DNA from: Arthrobacter sp. OAP107
GTDB lineage: Bacteria > Actinomycetota > Actinomycetes > Actinomycetales > Micrococcaceae
NCBI RefSeq assembly: GCF_040546765.1
Contig: NZ_JBEPOK010000001.1
Location: 1,922,001 to 1,986,000, forward strand
Reading direction: 5' to 3'
DNA: 64,000 bases
The notes beneath the pieces were generated by a model, which searched no databases, was not told where the DNA came from, and worked only from the letters and a program-made list of their open reading frames with translations. This document shows positions 15,051 to 23,628 of the stretch, one piece after another. The translations under genes were made by a program, and so were the position numbers. Every line of letters begins with the position of its first letter. Within the stretch, counting starts at the first letter, position 1.

Positions 15051-15450
15051 CGGATGGGTTGACCAGGCGGCCGCGCGCCACGCAAGTGGCTCGAGGAACG
15101 TCCGGGCTCCGCAGGGCAGGGTGGTGGGTAACGCCCACTCGGGGTAACCCGCAGGCCAGTGCCACAGAAAACAGACCGCCTGCGTCGCGCCGATTTGAAA
15201 GCGGCACGAAGCAGGTAAGGGTGAAACGGTGGTGTAAGAGACCACCAGCTTCCCGGGTGACCGGGAAGGCTAGGTAAACCCCACCCGGAGCAAGGCCAGA
15301 CAGGACACGTTTGAGGGCTGCCCGCCCGAGTGTCCGGGTAGGCCGCTGGAGGGCGTCGGCAACGGCGCTCGTAGATGGATGGCCGCTACTCCCGCACCGG
15401 CAACGGTGCGGGAGCACAGAACCCGGCGTATCGGTCAACCCATCCACTCA
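15051..15450 (+). ncRNA. rnpB: RNase P RNA, bacterial class A
   Basis: The RNA subunit of RNase P cleaves tRNA 5' leaders. Conserved landmarks are in order: GAGGAACGTCCGGGCTCC, ACAGAAAACAG, GGGTGAAACGGTGGTGTAAG and the 3' ACAGAACCCGGCGTAT. The 5' end GGATGGGTTGACC pairs with 3' GGTCAACCCATCC, closing helix P1 and fixing both ends. No protein lies in this stretch. Confidence 0.95.
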
Positions 15451-15557
15451 AGCAGGACACGGCCGCCAGGATCGGGATGGGAGGATCAACCTCACGCCCT
15501 GTACGCGGTGTGAGTGATTTCACGGGCTCCCGGCACTTTCCGGTCCCCGCGCCGCCC

Positions 15558-15620
15558 TAGAATGGATGGTGAACGTAGAGGTTCTACCGCCGGATCTGCG
15601 TTCGCAGCCGGCGGTTTTTC
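15558..15620 (+). ncRNA. Possible short RNA or attenuator upstream of gapB
   Basis: A TAGAAT box (15558-15563) would start a transcript near 15570. About 16 nt later begins an intrinsic terminator: ACCGCCGG (15586-15593) pairs with CCGGCGGT (15608-15615), with an inner CTGCG/CGCAG extension, followed by TTTTTCTTT. A transcript of about 50 nt, or premature termination of the gapB leader, would result. The terminator could also end rnpB read-through. No good -35 is seen. Confidence 0.45.
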
Positions 15621-15747
15621 TTTGCACGGTCAACGGCATCCGGGGTGGACCGAAACCCTGCCGGTGCCAGCTTGCCCTGGATAACTTCCAGTGGCCGCCA
15701 TCCGGTTTACGAGGACGTAGGCCGGTTGAACCAAGGAAGGTAGTTCT

Positions 15748-17241
15748 GTGAGCCAGACGTCAGATTCTTGTCTTGATACGTGGATGGGCCGGGAGGCACT
15801 TGCCGAGGCCATGATCCCGGTTATCGGCCGGCTGTACCGTGAAAACAACGTGGTTACCTCCATCCACGGTCGCAGCCTGATCAACAAGTCCACCATGAAC
15901 ATCCTGAAGGCCCACCGTTTCGCGCGCCGGATCAGCAAGGACGAACTGCTCCTGGAGGAGACAGCTCCGCTGCTGAACATGCTGGCACAGCTGGACCTGG
16001 GTGCCGCTGCCATCGACATCGCCCGCCTGAACCAGAAGTTCAAGTCCGACGGCGCGGGCATGGCTTTGGAGGAATTCCTCCGTGCAGAGCTGGCCGAGAT
16101 CGTGGGCAAGCGCGGCGCTGACGACCGCACCAGCACCGACGTCGTGCTTTACGGCTTCGGCCGGATCGGCCGGCTCCTGGCCCGCCTCCTCATCGAAAAG
16201 GCCGGCGGCGGCCACGGCCTGCGCCTGCGCGCCATCGTGGTCCGGCGCGGTTCCGACAATGACCTGGCCAAGCGTGCCAGCCTGCTGCGCCGCGACTCCG
16301 TGCACGGCTCCTTCGAGGGAACCATCCGCGTTGACACCGAAGCCAACACCATCACGGCCAACGGCGTCCAGATCCAGGTCATCTACTCGGACAACCCCGC
16401 CACCATCGACTACACCGCCTACGGGATCAACAACGCCCTCGTGGTGGACAACACCGGCCGCTGGCGCGATGCCGAAGGCCTCGGCCAGCACCTGCTGAGC
16501 AAGGGCGTGGCCAAGGTCCTGCTGACCGCACCGGGCAAGGGCGAGCTGAAGAACATCGTCCACGGCATCAACCATGGCGACATCACTGATTCGGACCGGA
16601 TCGTGACGGCGGCTTCCTGCACCACCAACGCCATCACCCCGGTCCTGAAGGCCCTCAACGACAAGTACGGCGTCATCCACGGCCACGTGGAGACCGTGCA
16701 CTCGTTCACGAACGACCAGAACCTGATCGACAACTTCCACAAGGGCGACCGGCGCGGACGTTCCGCCGCGCTGAACATGGTGATCACCGAAACCGGCGCC
16801 GCCAAGGCCGTCGCCAAGGCACTGCCCGAACTGCAGGGCAAGCTCTCCGGCAGTTCCATCCGGGTCCCCACCCCGGACGTGTCCCTGGCCGTCCTGAACC
16901 TCAACCTGGAAAAGGGAACCACCAAGGACGAGGTCAACGACTACCTGCGCGAGATGTCGCTGCACTCGGAGCTGCGCAAGCAGATCGACTACATCGACTC
17001 GCCCGAGGTTGTTTCCACCGACTTCGTCGGCTCCCGCCGTGCCGGCATCGTTGACGGCCTCGCCACCATCTCCAACGACAAGAACCTGGTTGTTTACGTC
17101 TGGTACGACAACGAGTTCGGCTACAGCTGCCAGGTGGTCCGCGTCATGGAGGAAATGGCAGGGGTCAACCCGCCTGCCTTCCCTGCCAAGGACTCCGAAA
17201 AGGACGCCGCCCCGGTCCTGGCCGTGGCAGCCCCGGCCTAA
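15748..17241 (+). CDS. gapB: Glyceraldehyde-3-phosphate dehydrogenase, long GapB-like form
   Basis: 497 residues. An N-terminal extension of about 130 helical residues precedes a GAPDH core with the Rossmann motif VVLYGFGRIGRLLARLL, the catalytic Cys291 in TAASCTTNAITP, and the WYDNEFGYSCQVV C-terminus. This long type matches C. glutamicum GapB, which works mainly in gluconeogenesis and accepts NADP; the glycolytic gapA is expected elsewhere. GTG 15748 follows AAGGAAGG. A terminator sits just downstream, and a possible attenuator lies in its leader. Confidence 0.92.
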   Translation: MSQTSDSCLDTWMGREALAEAMIPVIGRLYRENNVVTSIHGRSLINKSTMNILKAHRFARRISKDELLLEETAPLLNMLAQLDLGAAAIDIARLNQKFKSDGAGMALEEFLRAELAEIVGKRGADDRTSTDVVLYGFGRIGRLLARLLIEKAGGGHGLRLRAIVVRRGSDNDLAKRASLLRRDSVHGSFEGTIRVDTEANTITANGVQIQVIYSDNPATIDYTAYGINNALVVDNTGRWRDAEGLGQHLLSKGVAKVLLTAPGKGELKNIVHGINHGDITDSDRIVTAASCTTNAITPVLKALNDKYGVIHGHVETVHSFTNDQNLIDNFHKGDRRGRSAALNMVITETGAAKAVAKALPELQGKLSGSSIRVPTPDVSLAVLNLNLEKGTTKDEVNDYLREMSLHSELRKQIDYIDSPEVVSTDFVGSRRAGIVDGLATISNDKNLVVYVWYDNEFGYSCQVVRVMEEMAGVNPPAFPAKDSEKDAAPVLAVAAPA

Positions 17242-17254
17242 ACCGCAGCGTTCC

Positions 17255-17292
17255 GTCAGCCCCGCCGGCACACCTGTGCCGGCGGGGCTGAC
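17255..17292 (+). terminator. Strong hairpin terminator of gapB
   Basis: An 18-bp perfect palindrome (arms 17255-17272 and 17275-17292, GTCAGCCCCGCCGG...) starts 13 nt after the gapB stop. There is no T-run. Confidence 0.7.
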
Positions 17293-17357
17293 CCGTTCCC
17301 GGGAAGTTCGCGGGCAATTCTCTGGAATCAGCCGGGAAACGGGCACAAACTTGTGTC

Positions 17358-17567
17358 ATGGAACAGAACCCGACACTTCAGCATGAGACAACCCTGGAAC
17401 ATGCCCTCGACGTTGCAAAGGCGAACCAGAAAGAAGCCCAGAGGCTTCTGGACCAGGCGCGCGCCGCGCATGCGGCAGGGGACATCGGCGACGAGAGGGT
17501 AGGCCAGCTGGAGCGGCTGCTTGACCTCGCCAACACGGATCTCCATCGGGTTATGCGGGAGCAGTAA
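17358..17567 (+). CDS. Small helical protein of unknown function
   Basis: 69 residues, almost entirely predicted helix and highly charged (for example AKANQKEAQRLLDQARAAH and LERLLDLANTDLHR), with no Cys and no membrane segment. I do not recognise a family. There is no Shine-Dalgarno; CAAACT lies 6 nt before the ATG, which may be a weak leaderless -10. Codon use fits a real gene. It stands between the gapB terminator and the nuclease gene on the same strand. Confidence 0.55.
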   Translation: MEQNPTLQHETTLEHALDVAKANQKEAQRLLDQARAAHAAGDIGDERVGQLERLLDLANTDLHRVMREQ

Positions 17568-17706
17568 GCCACCCGCCCTCCACAGGGCACCTGTCCTCCA
17601 CACTGTGGATACCCGCATCCCGCCGGGTTGTTACACCTAAGCTTCTGGATGTGTACCCATATCCTGCCCGAGACTCCCGGGACGCCCGGCGCACGGGAGT
17701 GCCTGC

Positions 17707-18504
17707 ATGAGCGTCAACTGGGCCGGCTACCGGAATGCCCGCCGGCGCTCCCGGCAGGCCGGGGGGGTGCTCGGTGTGGCTGCGGTATCGGTGGTGACGG
17801 GCACCGTGTGGTTTTTTACGGCGGGCCAGTTCCTCGCCGCCGAGCCTGCGGTGTCCGGACCCAGCGAGGCGCCGGTGTTCGATGCCGCCTGGATGAAGCC
17901 GGTGACGCCTCCGTACCCGGTCCCGCTGGGCGGCGCGGCCGCCGCACTGGAAGCCCTGCCTGTGAAGGGCAGGGCATCCGGCGGCGACTACGACCGGTCG
18001 GCGTTCGGCCAGGCCTGGCAGGACGCCGACCACAACGGCTGCGACACGCGCAACGACATCCTGCGCCGGGACCTTCACGACGTTGCTTTCACCAAGGGAT
18101 CAAAGTGCAAGGTTGCCGCCGGCACCATGCATGAGCCGTACGTGGGTCTGGTGGTGAGGTTTGTCCGCGGAGCAGAGTCCAGCAAGGACGTGCAGATCGA
18201 CCACGTCGTCGCGCTGGGTGATGCCTGGCAGAAGGGTGCCCAGCAGTTGACTGCGCAAGCCCGGCAGAACCTTGCCAACGATCCGCTCAACCTCATTGCC
18301 GCGGACGGTGACGCCAACCAGGGGAAAAGCGCGTCGGACGCCGCCGCCTGGCTGCCGAAGAACAAGGCGCTCCGGTGCCACTATGTGGCGCGGCAGGTTT
18401 CGGTGAAGGCAGCGTACGGCCTCTGGGTCACCCAGCCGGAGAAGGACGCCATGGCCCGCGTGCTGGAGTCATGCCCGGAGCAGCAGACGGTGGTGCCCCG
18501 GTAG
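17707..18504 (+). CDS. Exported HNH endonuclease-family protein (DUF1524)
   Basis: 265 residues. A basic N-terminus (RNARRRSRQ) and one hydrophobic segment near residues 20-40 act as a signal peptide or anchor. The nuclease core shows QIDHVVALGDAW, then NDPLNLIAADGDANQGKSASDAA, an HNH-like His...Asn...Asn arrangement of the DUF1524/GmrSD C-terminal type. Two Cys pairs (NGCDTRND, KGSKCKV) may form a disulfide outside the cell. Secreted members degrade extracellular DNA; its target here is not known. Confidence 0.82.
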   Translation: MSVNWAGYRNARRRSRQAGGVLGVAAVSVVTGTVWFFTAGQFLAAEPAVSGPSEAPVFDAAWMKPVTPPYPVPLGGAAAALEALPVKGRASGGDYDRSAFGQAWQDADHNGCDTRNDILRRDLHDVAFTKGSKCKVAAGTMHEPYVGLVVRFVRGAESSKDVQIDHVVALGDAWQKGAQQLTAQARQNLANDPLNLIAADGDANQGKSASDAAAWLPKNKALRCHYVARQVSVKAAYGLWVTQPEKDAMARVLESCPEQQTVVPR

Positions 18505-18541
18505 GGCAGCGGCGGCTGGCGCGGCAGAAGCCGCGCCGGTG

Positions 18542-19114
18542 TCAGTGGCCGAACGGGTCCGGGTCAACGCCCGGCATCCAGGTCAGGCCCGGGACGCCCC
18601 AGCCGCTCTTCTTGGCCTGCTTCATCGCCTTGCGGGCATACCTGTCGATGAGACGGTTGACGTAGAGCTTGCCGTCCAGGTGGTCGTATTCGTGCTGGAT
18701 GATGCGGGCGAACCAGCCGGTCGCCTCGAAATCCACCGGGTTTCCGTGCCCGTCAAAGCCCTGCACCCGCACCCATTCGGCGCGCTTGAGGGGATACTGC
18801 TCGCCGGGGAAGGAAAGGCAGCCCTCCACTTCCTCGTCCGGATCCGGCAGTGCCCCGGACACCTTGGAGAGGGTCAGCACTGGGTTGACCACCGCGCCGG
18901 CCGGGGGAGCACCGTCCTCGTTCTCGTACTTGTAGACGAAGATCCGCTTGCCCACGCCGATCTGCGGCGCCGCCAGTCCGACGCCGTTCGCCTTGTCGTT
19001 CGTTTCGAACATGTCGGCAATCAGCTGGCGAAGCCCGTCGTCGAACTCCTCCACTTCGGCAGCCCGGCGGTGCAGCACCGGCTCACCCCAGATGGTGATG
19101 GGCAGAACGGTCAT
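18542..19114 (-). CDS. def: Peptide deformylase
   Basis: 190 residues. It removes the formyl group from nascent N-terminal Met. All three motifs are present: GVGLAAPQIG (residues 44-53), EGCLS (97-101) and QHEYDH (140-145), which bind Fe2+/Zn2+. The frame stays open upstream to 19315, but that extension simply translates the tRNA-His gene, so ATG 19114 (MTVLPITIWGEP) is the true start. A terminator hairpin at 19168-19207 separates it from the tRNA. Confidence 0.95.
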   Translation of the reverse strand: MTVLPITIWGEPVLHRRAAEVEEFDDGLRQLIADMFETNDKANGVGLAAPQIGVGKRIFVYKYENEDGAPPAGAVVNPVLTLSKVSGALPDPDEEVEGCLSFPGEQYPLKRAEWVRVQGFDGHGNPVDFEATGWFARIIQHEYDHLDGKLYVNRLIDRYARKAMKQAKKSGWGVPGLTWMPGVDPDPFGH

Positions 19115-19167
19115 GTCAGGGGATTCCTTCGGCGCTTTGCCGGACGGGAGCCGGCAGGGGTGAAAAC

Positions 19168-19207
19168 CAACAAAGGCCGCACCGGATAACCGGTACGGCC
19201 TTTGTTG
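19168..19207 (-). terminator. Terminator downstream of tRNA-His
   Basis: An 18-bp stem with one mismatch (arms 19168-19185 and 19190-19207, CAACAAAGGCCG...) and a 4-nt loop. On the minus strand it is followed by GGTTTTC. It ends the tRNA-His transcript before def. Confidence 0.75.
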
Positions 19208-19239
19208 CTGGCCGGCAGTAAACTGCCGTCCTCGGTGCG

Positions 19240-19313
19240 GGTGAGCGACGGGGGTTGAACCCGCGACCTCCTGGACCACAACCAGGCGCTCTGCCAACTG
19301 AGCTACGCCCACC
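19240..19313 (-). tRNA. tRNA-His (anticodon GTG)
   Basis: A full cloverleaf: acceptor GTGGGCG/CGCTCAC, D arm AGCTCAGTTGGCAGAGC, anticodon arm CCTGGTTGTGGTCCAGG and T arm with GGTTCAA. The G at -1 (complement of 19313) faces discriminator C73 (19240), the identity pair of tRNA-His. CCA is not encoded. Confidence 0.97.
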
Positions 19314-19442
19314 ATGTGCCCTGCGGACTGTCCGGTTTCCCGGCCTTCCGAAAAGGCAACGACAAATAGCTTACCTGCTGTTGGGGGATGCTTTTGCCAC
19401 TTTTGGCTTTTTCGGCAAAATTTTCCTCAAACGTGGCGCAGA

Positions 19443-20132
19443 TTACTTTCCGGACTGCTGCGCAGCGGGCGGCGTAGCAGTTTCCGCGGCCTGCTGGTCG
19501 ACAGCGGAGGGCAGCTCGACAGCGGAGGGCGACGCCGAGATGCGCTGCGAGATCTTCTGGGCCGTGGCACTGTCCGGTCCGGGGGCTGGCACGAAGACAG
19601 CTTCCCGGTAGTACCGGAGTTCGTCGATGGAATCCTTGATGTCCCCGAGGGCACGGTGTCCGCCGTGCTTGGCCGGCGCCTGGAAGTAGGCGCGCGCATA
19701 CCAGCGCCGGGCAAGTTCCTTGATGGTGCTGACGTCGATGATGCGGTAGTGCAGGTGCTCCACCACCGAGGGCATGTCCCGGGCAAGGAAGACCCGGTCC
19801 GTTCCCACCGAGTTGCCGGCGAGGGGCGCCTTGCGGGGGTCTGGAACCCACTTGCGGATGTAGTCCAGCACCAGGGCTTCGGCTTCCGCCATGGTTTTGC
19901 CGGCCGGAAGCTCGTTCAGCAGGCCTGACCGGGTGTGCATGTCCCGGACGAAGTCGTTCATCTGCGCGAGGGCGGCGTCGTCAGGCTTGATGACCACGTC
20001 CACCCCGTCGCCGAGGACGTTGAGTTCGGAGTCGGTCACCAGGGCCGCAACCTCGATGAGGGCGTCGTTGACGCTGTCCAGGCCGGTCATTTCGCAGTCG
20101 ATCCAGACGATGCGTTCATTAGTAATAGGCAC
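19443..20132 (-). CDS. orn: Oligoribonuclease
   Basis: 229 residues. A DEDDh 3'-5' exonuclease that degrades di- to pentaribonucleotides. Motifs: WIDCEMTGLD (D and E), the middle D in AGNSVGTDRVFLARDMP, and H...D in HRALGDIKDSI. A low-complexity Ala/Ser/Pro tail of about 35 residues follows the usual end of the protein. The GTG start at 20132 is 6 nt after a TAGGCT -10 (20139-20144), so it is probably leaderless. It lies directly upstream of tRNA-His on the same strand. Confidence 0.95.
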   Translation of the reverse strand: MPITNERIVWIDCEMTGLDSVNDALIEVAALVTDSELNVLGDGVDVVIKPDDAALAQMNDFVRDMHTRSGLLNELPAGKTMAEAEALVLDYIRKWVPDPRKAPLAGNSVGTDRVFLARDMPSVVEHLHYRIIDVSTIKELARRWYARAYFQAPAKHGGHRALGDIKDSIDELRYYREAVFVPAPGPDSATAQKISQRISASPSAVELPSAVDQQAAETATPPAAQQSGK

Positions 20133-20138
20133 CCGTTC

Positions 20139-20144
20139 AGCCTA
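20139..20144 (-). promoter_or_regulatory. -10 box (TAGGCT) of orn
   Basis: Minus-strand hexamer 6 nt before GTG 20132; leaderless spacing. Confidence 0.55.
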
Positions 20145-20239
20145 CCGTTTAGCCCCGCGCAAGCCTTGGAGAGGCGCTCCGGTGCTAATATTTCGGGTAC
20201 GTGGCAACGCCTCATTGCGGCGGCCGCGTCCCCGGCGTC

Positions 20240-20290
20240 GCCCAAATTGGCCGGCGCCGCCCAATTTGGCTGGCTGCCCAATTCGGCCGG
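20240..20290 (+). repeat. Three tandem copies of a GCCCAATTnGGC unit in the mptB leader
   Basis: Units start at 20240, 20259 and 20276 (spacing 19 and 17 nt). Each has a palindromic core: CCAAATTGG, CCAATTTGG, CCAATTCGG. They lie between a TAATAT -10-like box (20186-20191) and the mptB start. They could be regulator sites or leader structure. Confidence 0.55.
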
Positions 20291-20362
20291 CCGCTCAGCT
20301 TGGCTGCAGATGGGGCAGCACGCCCAAAAGAGACATGCCTAGATGGCTAGGCGCAGAAGAGA

Positions 20363-21934
20363 TTGGACGATCCTGAGATGACGGCGCCTGTGCCTGCGAT
20401 AGGGGAAACGGCCACCGGCACTTCCACGGACCTGGCCCGGCTGGAGGTGGAGAACCCGCGCTCACCGATTCTCTCCGGTTTCATCGGTTCCATGTTCCTG
20501 CTCATCGGATCGCTCGGCGTCGGCTGGCTGGCGCCGGTTTCGGAGCTGCGGCGGATGCCCCTGTTCATCTGGATGCGCACCGAGGCGTTCGGCGTCGGGC
20601 TGTCCATCGTGCTGCTTGCGGTGGGCGGCATGCTGCTGGTCCGGGCCTGGCTCAGGCTAGGACAGCACGTGCACGTGTGGGGCAGGGAAGCCCGCAAGGC
20701 CACGCTCCAGGCCGTTGTCGCGTGGGGCCTTCCGATGATGTTCACCGTCCCGTTGTTCAGCCGGGACGTCTACGCCTACATCGGCCAGGGCAGGCTGATG
20801 GTGGAGGGCTTCAACCCGTACGAGAACGGCATCTCGGCGCTGTCCAACTACTTCCAGCTGGGCGCGGACAAGATGTGGACCGAGGCCCCGGTTCCCTATG
20901 GCCAGGTGTTTTTGTGGATCGAGCAGTTCGTGGTCTGGTCCACTAACGTCCAGCCGGAAGCCAGCATCATGCTGTTCAGGCTGGCCGCGCTGGCGGGCGT
21001 GGTGCTCTGCATCATCTACGTCCCAAAGCTCGCCGAGCTGCACGGGGTCAATCCGCATCGTGCCCTCTGGCTGACGGCGGCGAATCCGCTCTTCCTGACC
21101 AACTTCATCGCCAGCGTCCACAACGATTCACTCATGATTGGGCTGGCCCTCGCGGGCCTCTACTACTGCGCCACGCGGCGGGTCATCCTGGGCATCGTCC
21201 TCGTCACGGCCTCCATCGCGGTGAAGCCGATCACCGTGGTGTTCCTTCCGTTCATCGGTCTGCTCTGGGCCGGCAAGAGGGCCAGCTGGCCCAGGAAGTT
21301 CGTGTTCTGGGGCCTCACCGCCGGAATCAGTTTTGCCCTGCTTTATGCCATGAGCCTGGTGAACGGCTTCGGGTTCGGCTGGATCAACGGCCTCTCCGCG
21401 CCGGGCAGCGTGTGGATCTGGTACGCCCCCGTGGGGCTGCTTGGCCTGGTGGTCGCGTCCATCGCCAACGCGTTCAGCCTGGACGGCTGGGGTCTGGCCA
21501 AATGGGTTTACGACGCCGGCAAGCTCCTCGCCGTGGGCATCGTCGCCTGGCAGATCTTCCGCGGCGAACACGACCGTCTTATGCGCCGCCTGACGCTGGC
21601 CTTCGCCGCTGTTGTGGTGCTGGCGCCCATGATCCAGTCCTGGTACGTGGTGTGGCTGATTCCGTTGTTCGCCGTCACGGGCATCCGTGACGACTGGCAG
21701 GTCAAGGCGCTCTACTTCATCGTCTCGTTCTTCATGGTCTATGCCATCTCCGACCAGCTCGAAGTCTTCCCCTACCTCCAGACCGACGATCTGGGCCTGG
21801 CACTGGCGCTTGCCCGCAATGCGGCCGCCATCATCGCCCTGCTGTTTGCGCTGTACCTGATCTTCCTGGACCGCAGCACCAAGCTGCTGTTCAGCAAGGC
21901 GGACCAGCCCGTCACCACGCGCCCGGTCATCTGA
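20363..21934 (+). CDS. mptB: Polyprenol-phosphomannose-dependent alpha-(1,6)-mannosyltransferase, MptB type
   Basis: 523 residues with about 12-14 membrane helices, a GT-C fold glycosyltransferase. The MptA/MptB-type extracytoplasmic catalytic region is seen as PLFSRDVYAYIGQGRLMVEGFNPYE (SRDVYAYIGQG). In mycobacteria and corynebacteria MptB starts the lipomannan alpha-1,6-mannan core; in Micrococcaceae the acceptor is probably a membrane lipomannan. TTG 20363 and ATG 20378 are both possible starts; an AGAAGAGA stretch favours the TTG weakly. It converges with the AlkD-like gene 9 nt downstream. Confidence 0.86.
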   Translation: MDDPEMTAPVPAIGETATGTSTDLARLEVENPRSPILSGFIGSMFLLIGSLGVGWLAPVSELRRMPLFIWMRTEAFGVGLSIVLLAVGGMLLVRAWLRLGQHVHVWGREARKATLQAVVAWGLPMMFTVPLFSRDVYAYIGQGRLMVEGFNPYENGISALSNYFQLGADKMWTEAPVPYGQVFLWIEQFVVWSTNVQPEASIMLFRLAALAGVVLCIIYVPKLAELHGVNPHRALWLTAANPLFLTNFIASVHNDSLMIGLALAGLYYCATRRVILGIVLVTASIAVKPITVVFLPFIGLLWAGKRASWPRKFVFWGLTAGISFALLYAMSLVNGFGFGWINGLSAPGSVWIWYAPVGLLGLVVASIANAFSLDGWGLAKWVYDAGKLLAVGIVAWQIFRGEHDRLMRRLTLAFAAVVVLAPMIQSWYVVWLIPLFAVTGIRDDWQVKALYFIVSFFMVYAISDQLEVFPYLQTDDLGLALALARNAAAIIALLFALYLIFLDRSTKLLFSKADQPVTTRPVI

Positions 21935-21943
21935 CCTCCGGGT

Positions 21944-22426
21944 TCATCCTGCCTCGAGGTTTTTCAGGGCTTCCCTGCGCGAGAGCGGACTGAGGTACGG
22001 CCCGTTCCGTGCCACGAACTCCAGGACCCATGCCGGGTTGGATTTGGCGTACTCACGCAACGCCCACCCGATGGCCTTGCGGATGAAGAATTCCTTGTCG
22101 GCCATGTTCGCCTCGATAACCGCAGTGAGCAGAGCCGTGTCCGTCTGGACTTTGGCGCCCAGCTGGGCCGTAATCGATGCCCGCCGGATCCAGAAGTCCA
22201 GGTCGGCACTCCACCGGAGCAGTACGCGTGTCAGTTCCGCCCGGTGGGCCTTGAGCAGTGCGCCGATCCGGTGGGCCACCCCGTCCACATAGTCCCAGGA
22301 CGAGCCCGTTCGAATGACCTCCTCATACACCGGAAGCATCTGCAGGTCTCCGGCCACGCTCCGCAACCCGGTCAGCTCAATCGCCGCGTGGCGTTCCACT
22401 CGGCGGCCGCTGTGGTCCGCCATCAT
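21944..22426 (-). CDS. DNA alkylation repair protein, AlkD-like, N-terminally short
   Basis: 160 residues, against about 220-240 for full AlkD HEAT-repeat glycosylases. Recognisable AlkD sequence starts almost at the N-terminus (ERHAAIELTGL) and includes the active-site segment SSWDYVDGVAHR, DFWIRRASI and the hallmark KEFFIRKAIGWALREYAKSNP. The first HEAT repeats (roughly 60 residues) are missing. No upstream frame restores them before lacI, whose stop is 49 nt away. It has a good AGGAGG, so it may still be expressed, or it may be a decaying gene cut by a deletion next to lacI. Confidence 0.65.
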   Translation of the reverse strand: MMADHSGRRVERHAAIELTGLRSVAGDLQMLPVYEEVIRTGSSWDYVDGVAHRIGALLKAHRAELTRVLLRWSADLDFWIRRASITAQLGAKVQTDTALLTAVIEANMADKEFFIRKAIGWALREYAKSNPAWVLEFVARNGPYLSPLSRREALKNLEAG

Positions 22427-22475
22427 CCTCCTGGGTAGGGTCCGCCATGGCAGTCTTCCCTGGCCTCCGGGCCTT

Positions 22476-23534
22476 TTATTCGCCGGCCGGCTCCGTGCTC
22501 CGGCGGAGGGTCACTTCGCCCTTCACCTCCACGGTGGCGGCTGCCGTCTGGCCCGTGCCCGCACCGGGAACTGCCAGCCGTCCGATTTCCTCCAGTGGCA
22601 GGCGGACGGTGGAGAGGGTGGGGCGGAAGTCGCGCAGGGTTTCGATGTCGTCAAAACCGGCGATGGCAGCATCGCGGGGGATCCGCAAACCCTTGGAACG
22701 CAGGGCGGCGGTGGCTCCGATGGCCATGACATCGTTGACAGCGAAGATGCAGAGCCGGCTTTTGCTGCTTTCGCCGCTTTCGCCGATGCGGGCCGCGAGT
22801 TCCAGGCCAGCCTCGTAACCGCCCGTGCGGTCGAACCCGGTGTGCAGGACGTCCGCCGGCGGCAGGCCCGCGTCAGCCAGGCCCCGCTGGAATCCGCGCA
22901 CCCGGTCGTCGGAGGTCAGGAGGCCCTCCGGGCCGGCGATGATGACGAACGCGCCGGCATGTGAGGCGAGTTCCCGTGCGAGTGCGGCTGCGAGTTCCTC
23001 GTTGGGAACCTCGACCACGTGATAGCCCTCGTCGGATTCGGCGCCCACCACGGCGTGGCCCACCACGCCCACGTGGCCTCCGTTGCGGCAATAGCGGTCA
23101 AGTTCGGCGGCCAGTTCGGCGTTGCCCTGCCTGTCGGCGGCCCGCGCAGACCGCGATCCCGCGATCACTATCGAGTCCGCGCGGCGCGCGGCAAAGGCTG
23201 CCACGGCCGCGCGCTCGTCGGCGGGACTGCCCGCGGTGGTGGCCAGCAAAACCATCTTGTTCTGGTGCCGGGCGGCGGCCTGGACGCCGCGGGCGATGGC
23301 CGAGAAGTAGGGGTCGGCAATGTCGTGCACGATAAGCCCGATGAGGCCTGAGCTCGACTTGGCAAGGCCCTGGGCCTGGGCGTTGGGGATGTAGCCCAGC
23401 GAGTCCGCGGCCTTCCGGACGCGCTCCGCAATGTCAGGTCCGGGGGTTCTGGCCGAGCCGTTCAGAACGCGGCTGGCCGTGGCAGGGGAGACTCCGGCCA
23501 GGCGGGCTACTTCGGTCAACGTGCTTGCAGCCAC
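22476..23534 (-). CDS. LacI-family transcriptional regulator
   Basis: 352 residues. The N-terminal helix-turn-helix and hinge are classical (LTEVARLAGVSPATASRVLNG, written as TEVARLAGVSPATASRVLNG at its core; then RVRKAADSLGYIPNAQAQGL). A periplasmic-binding-type ligand domain follows (GLIVHDIADPYFSAIARGV, AVNDVMAIGA, AGFDDIETL). It is divergent from the Gfo/Idh-DUF993-isomerase operon, whose promoter contains two LacI-type operators, so it very likely controls that operon in response to a sugar. GTG 23534 has GAGGAG 8 nt upstream. Confidence 0.92.
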   Translation of the reverse strand: MAASTLTEVARLAGVSPATASRVLNGSARTPGPDIAERVRKAADSLGYIPNAQAQGLAKSSSGLIGLIVHDIADPYFSAIARGVQAAARHQNKMVLLATTAGSPADERAAVAAFAARRADSIVIAGSRSARAADRQGNAELAAELDRYCRNGGHVGVVGHAVVGAESDEGYHVVEVPNEELAAALARELASHAGAFVIIAGPEGLLTSDDRVRGFQRGLADAGLPPADVLHTGFDRTGGYEAGLELAARIGESGESSKSRLCIFAVNDVMAIGATAALRSKGLRIPRDAAIAGFDDIETLRDFRPTLSTVRLPLEEIGRLAVPGAGTGQTAAATVEVKGEVTLRRSTEPAGE

Positions 23535-23612
23535 AGGCGCAACTCCTCTTCAACAGGCCCCAGCTTCGGGAAACTCGGCTGATGCTCACATTATCGCAGT
23601 TGGAAAAAAGTG

Positions 23613-23628
23613 TGGAAAGCGCTTGCCA
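23613..23628. promoter_or_regulatory. LacI-type operator 1
   Basis: TGGAAAGCGCTTGCCA, a near-perfect dyad with the central CG of LacI/CcpA-type sites. Its right half overlaps the -35 hexamer (TTGCCA) of the operon promoter. Confidence 0.7.

Noticed and set aside
15566..15751. 61-codon open frame between rnpB and gapB
   Set aside because: It runs through an intrinsic terminator and has no ribosome-binding site or family resemblance.
19115..19315. N-terminal extension of peptide deformylase
   Set aside because: It translates the tRNA-His gene; conserved def sequence begins at 19114.
22377..22449. Alternative upstream start that might restore the AlkD N-terminus by a frameshift
   Set aside because: The frame from ATG 22434 region gives no AlkD-like sequence and ends at a stop shortly after; no restored N-terminus is visible.
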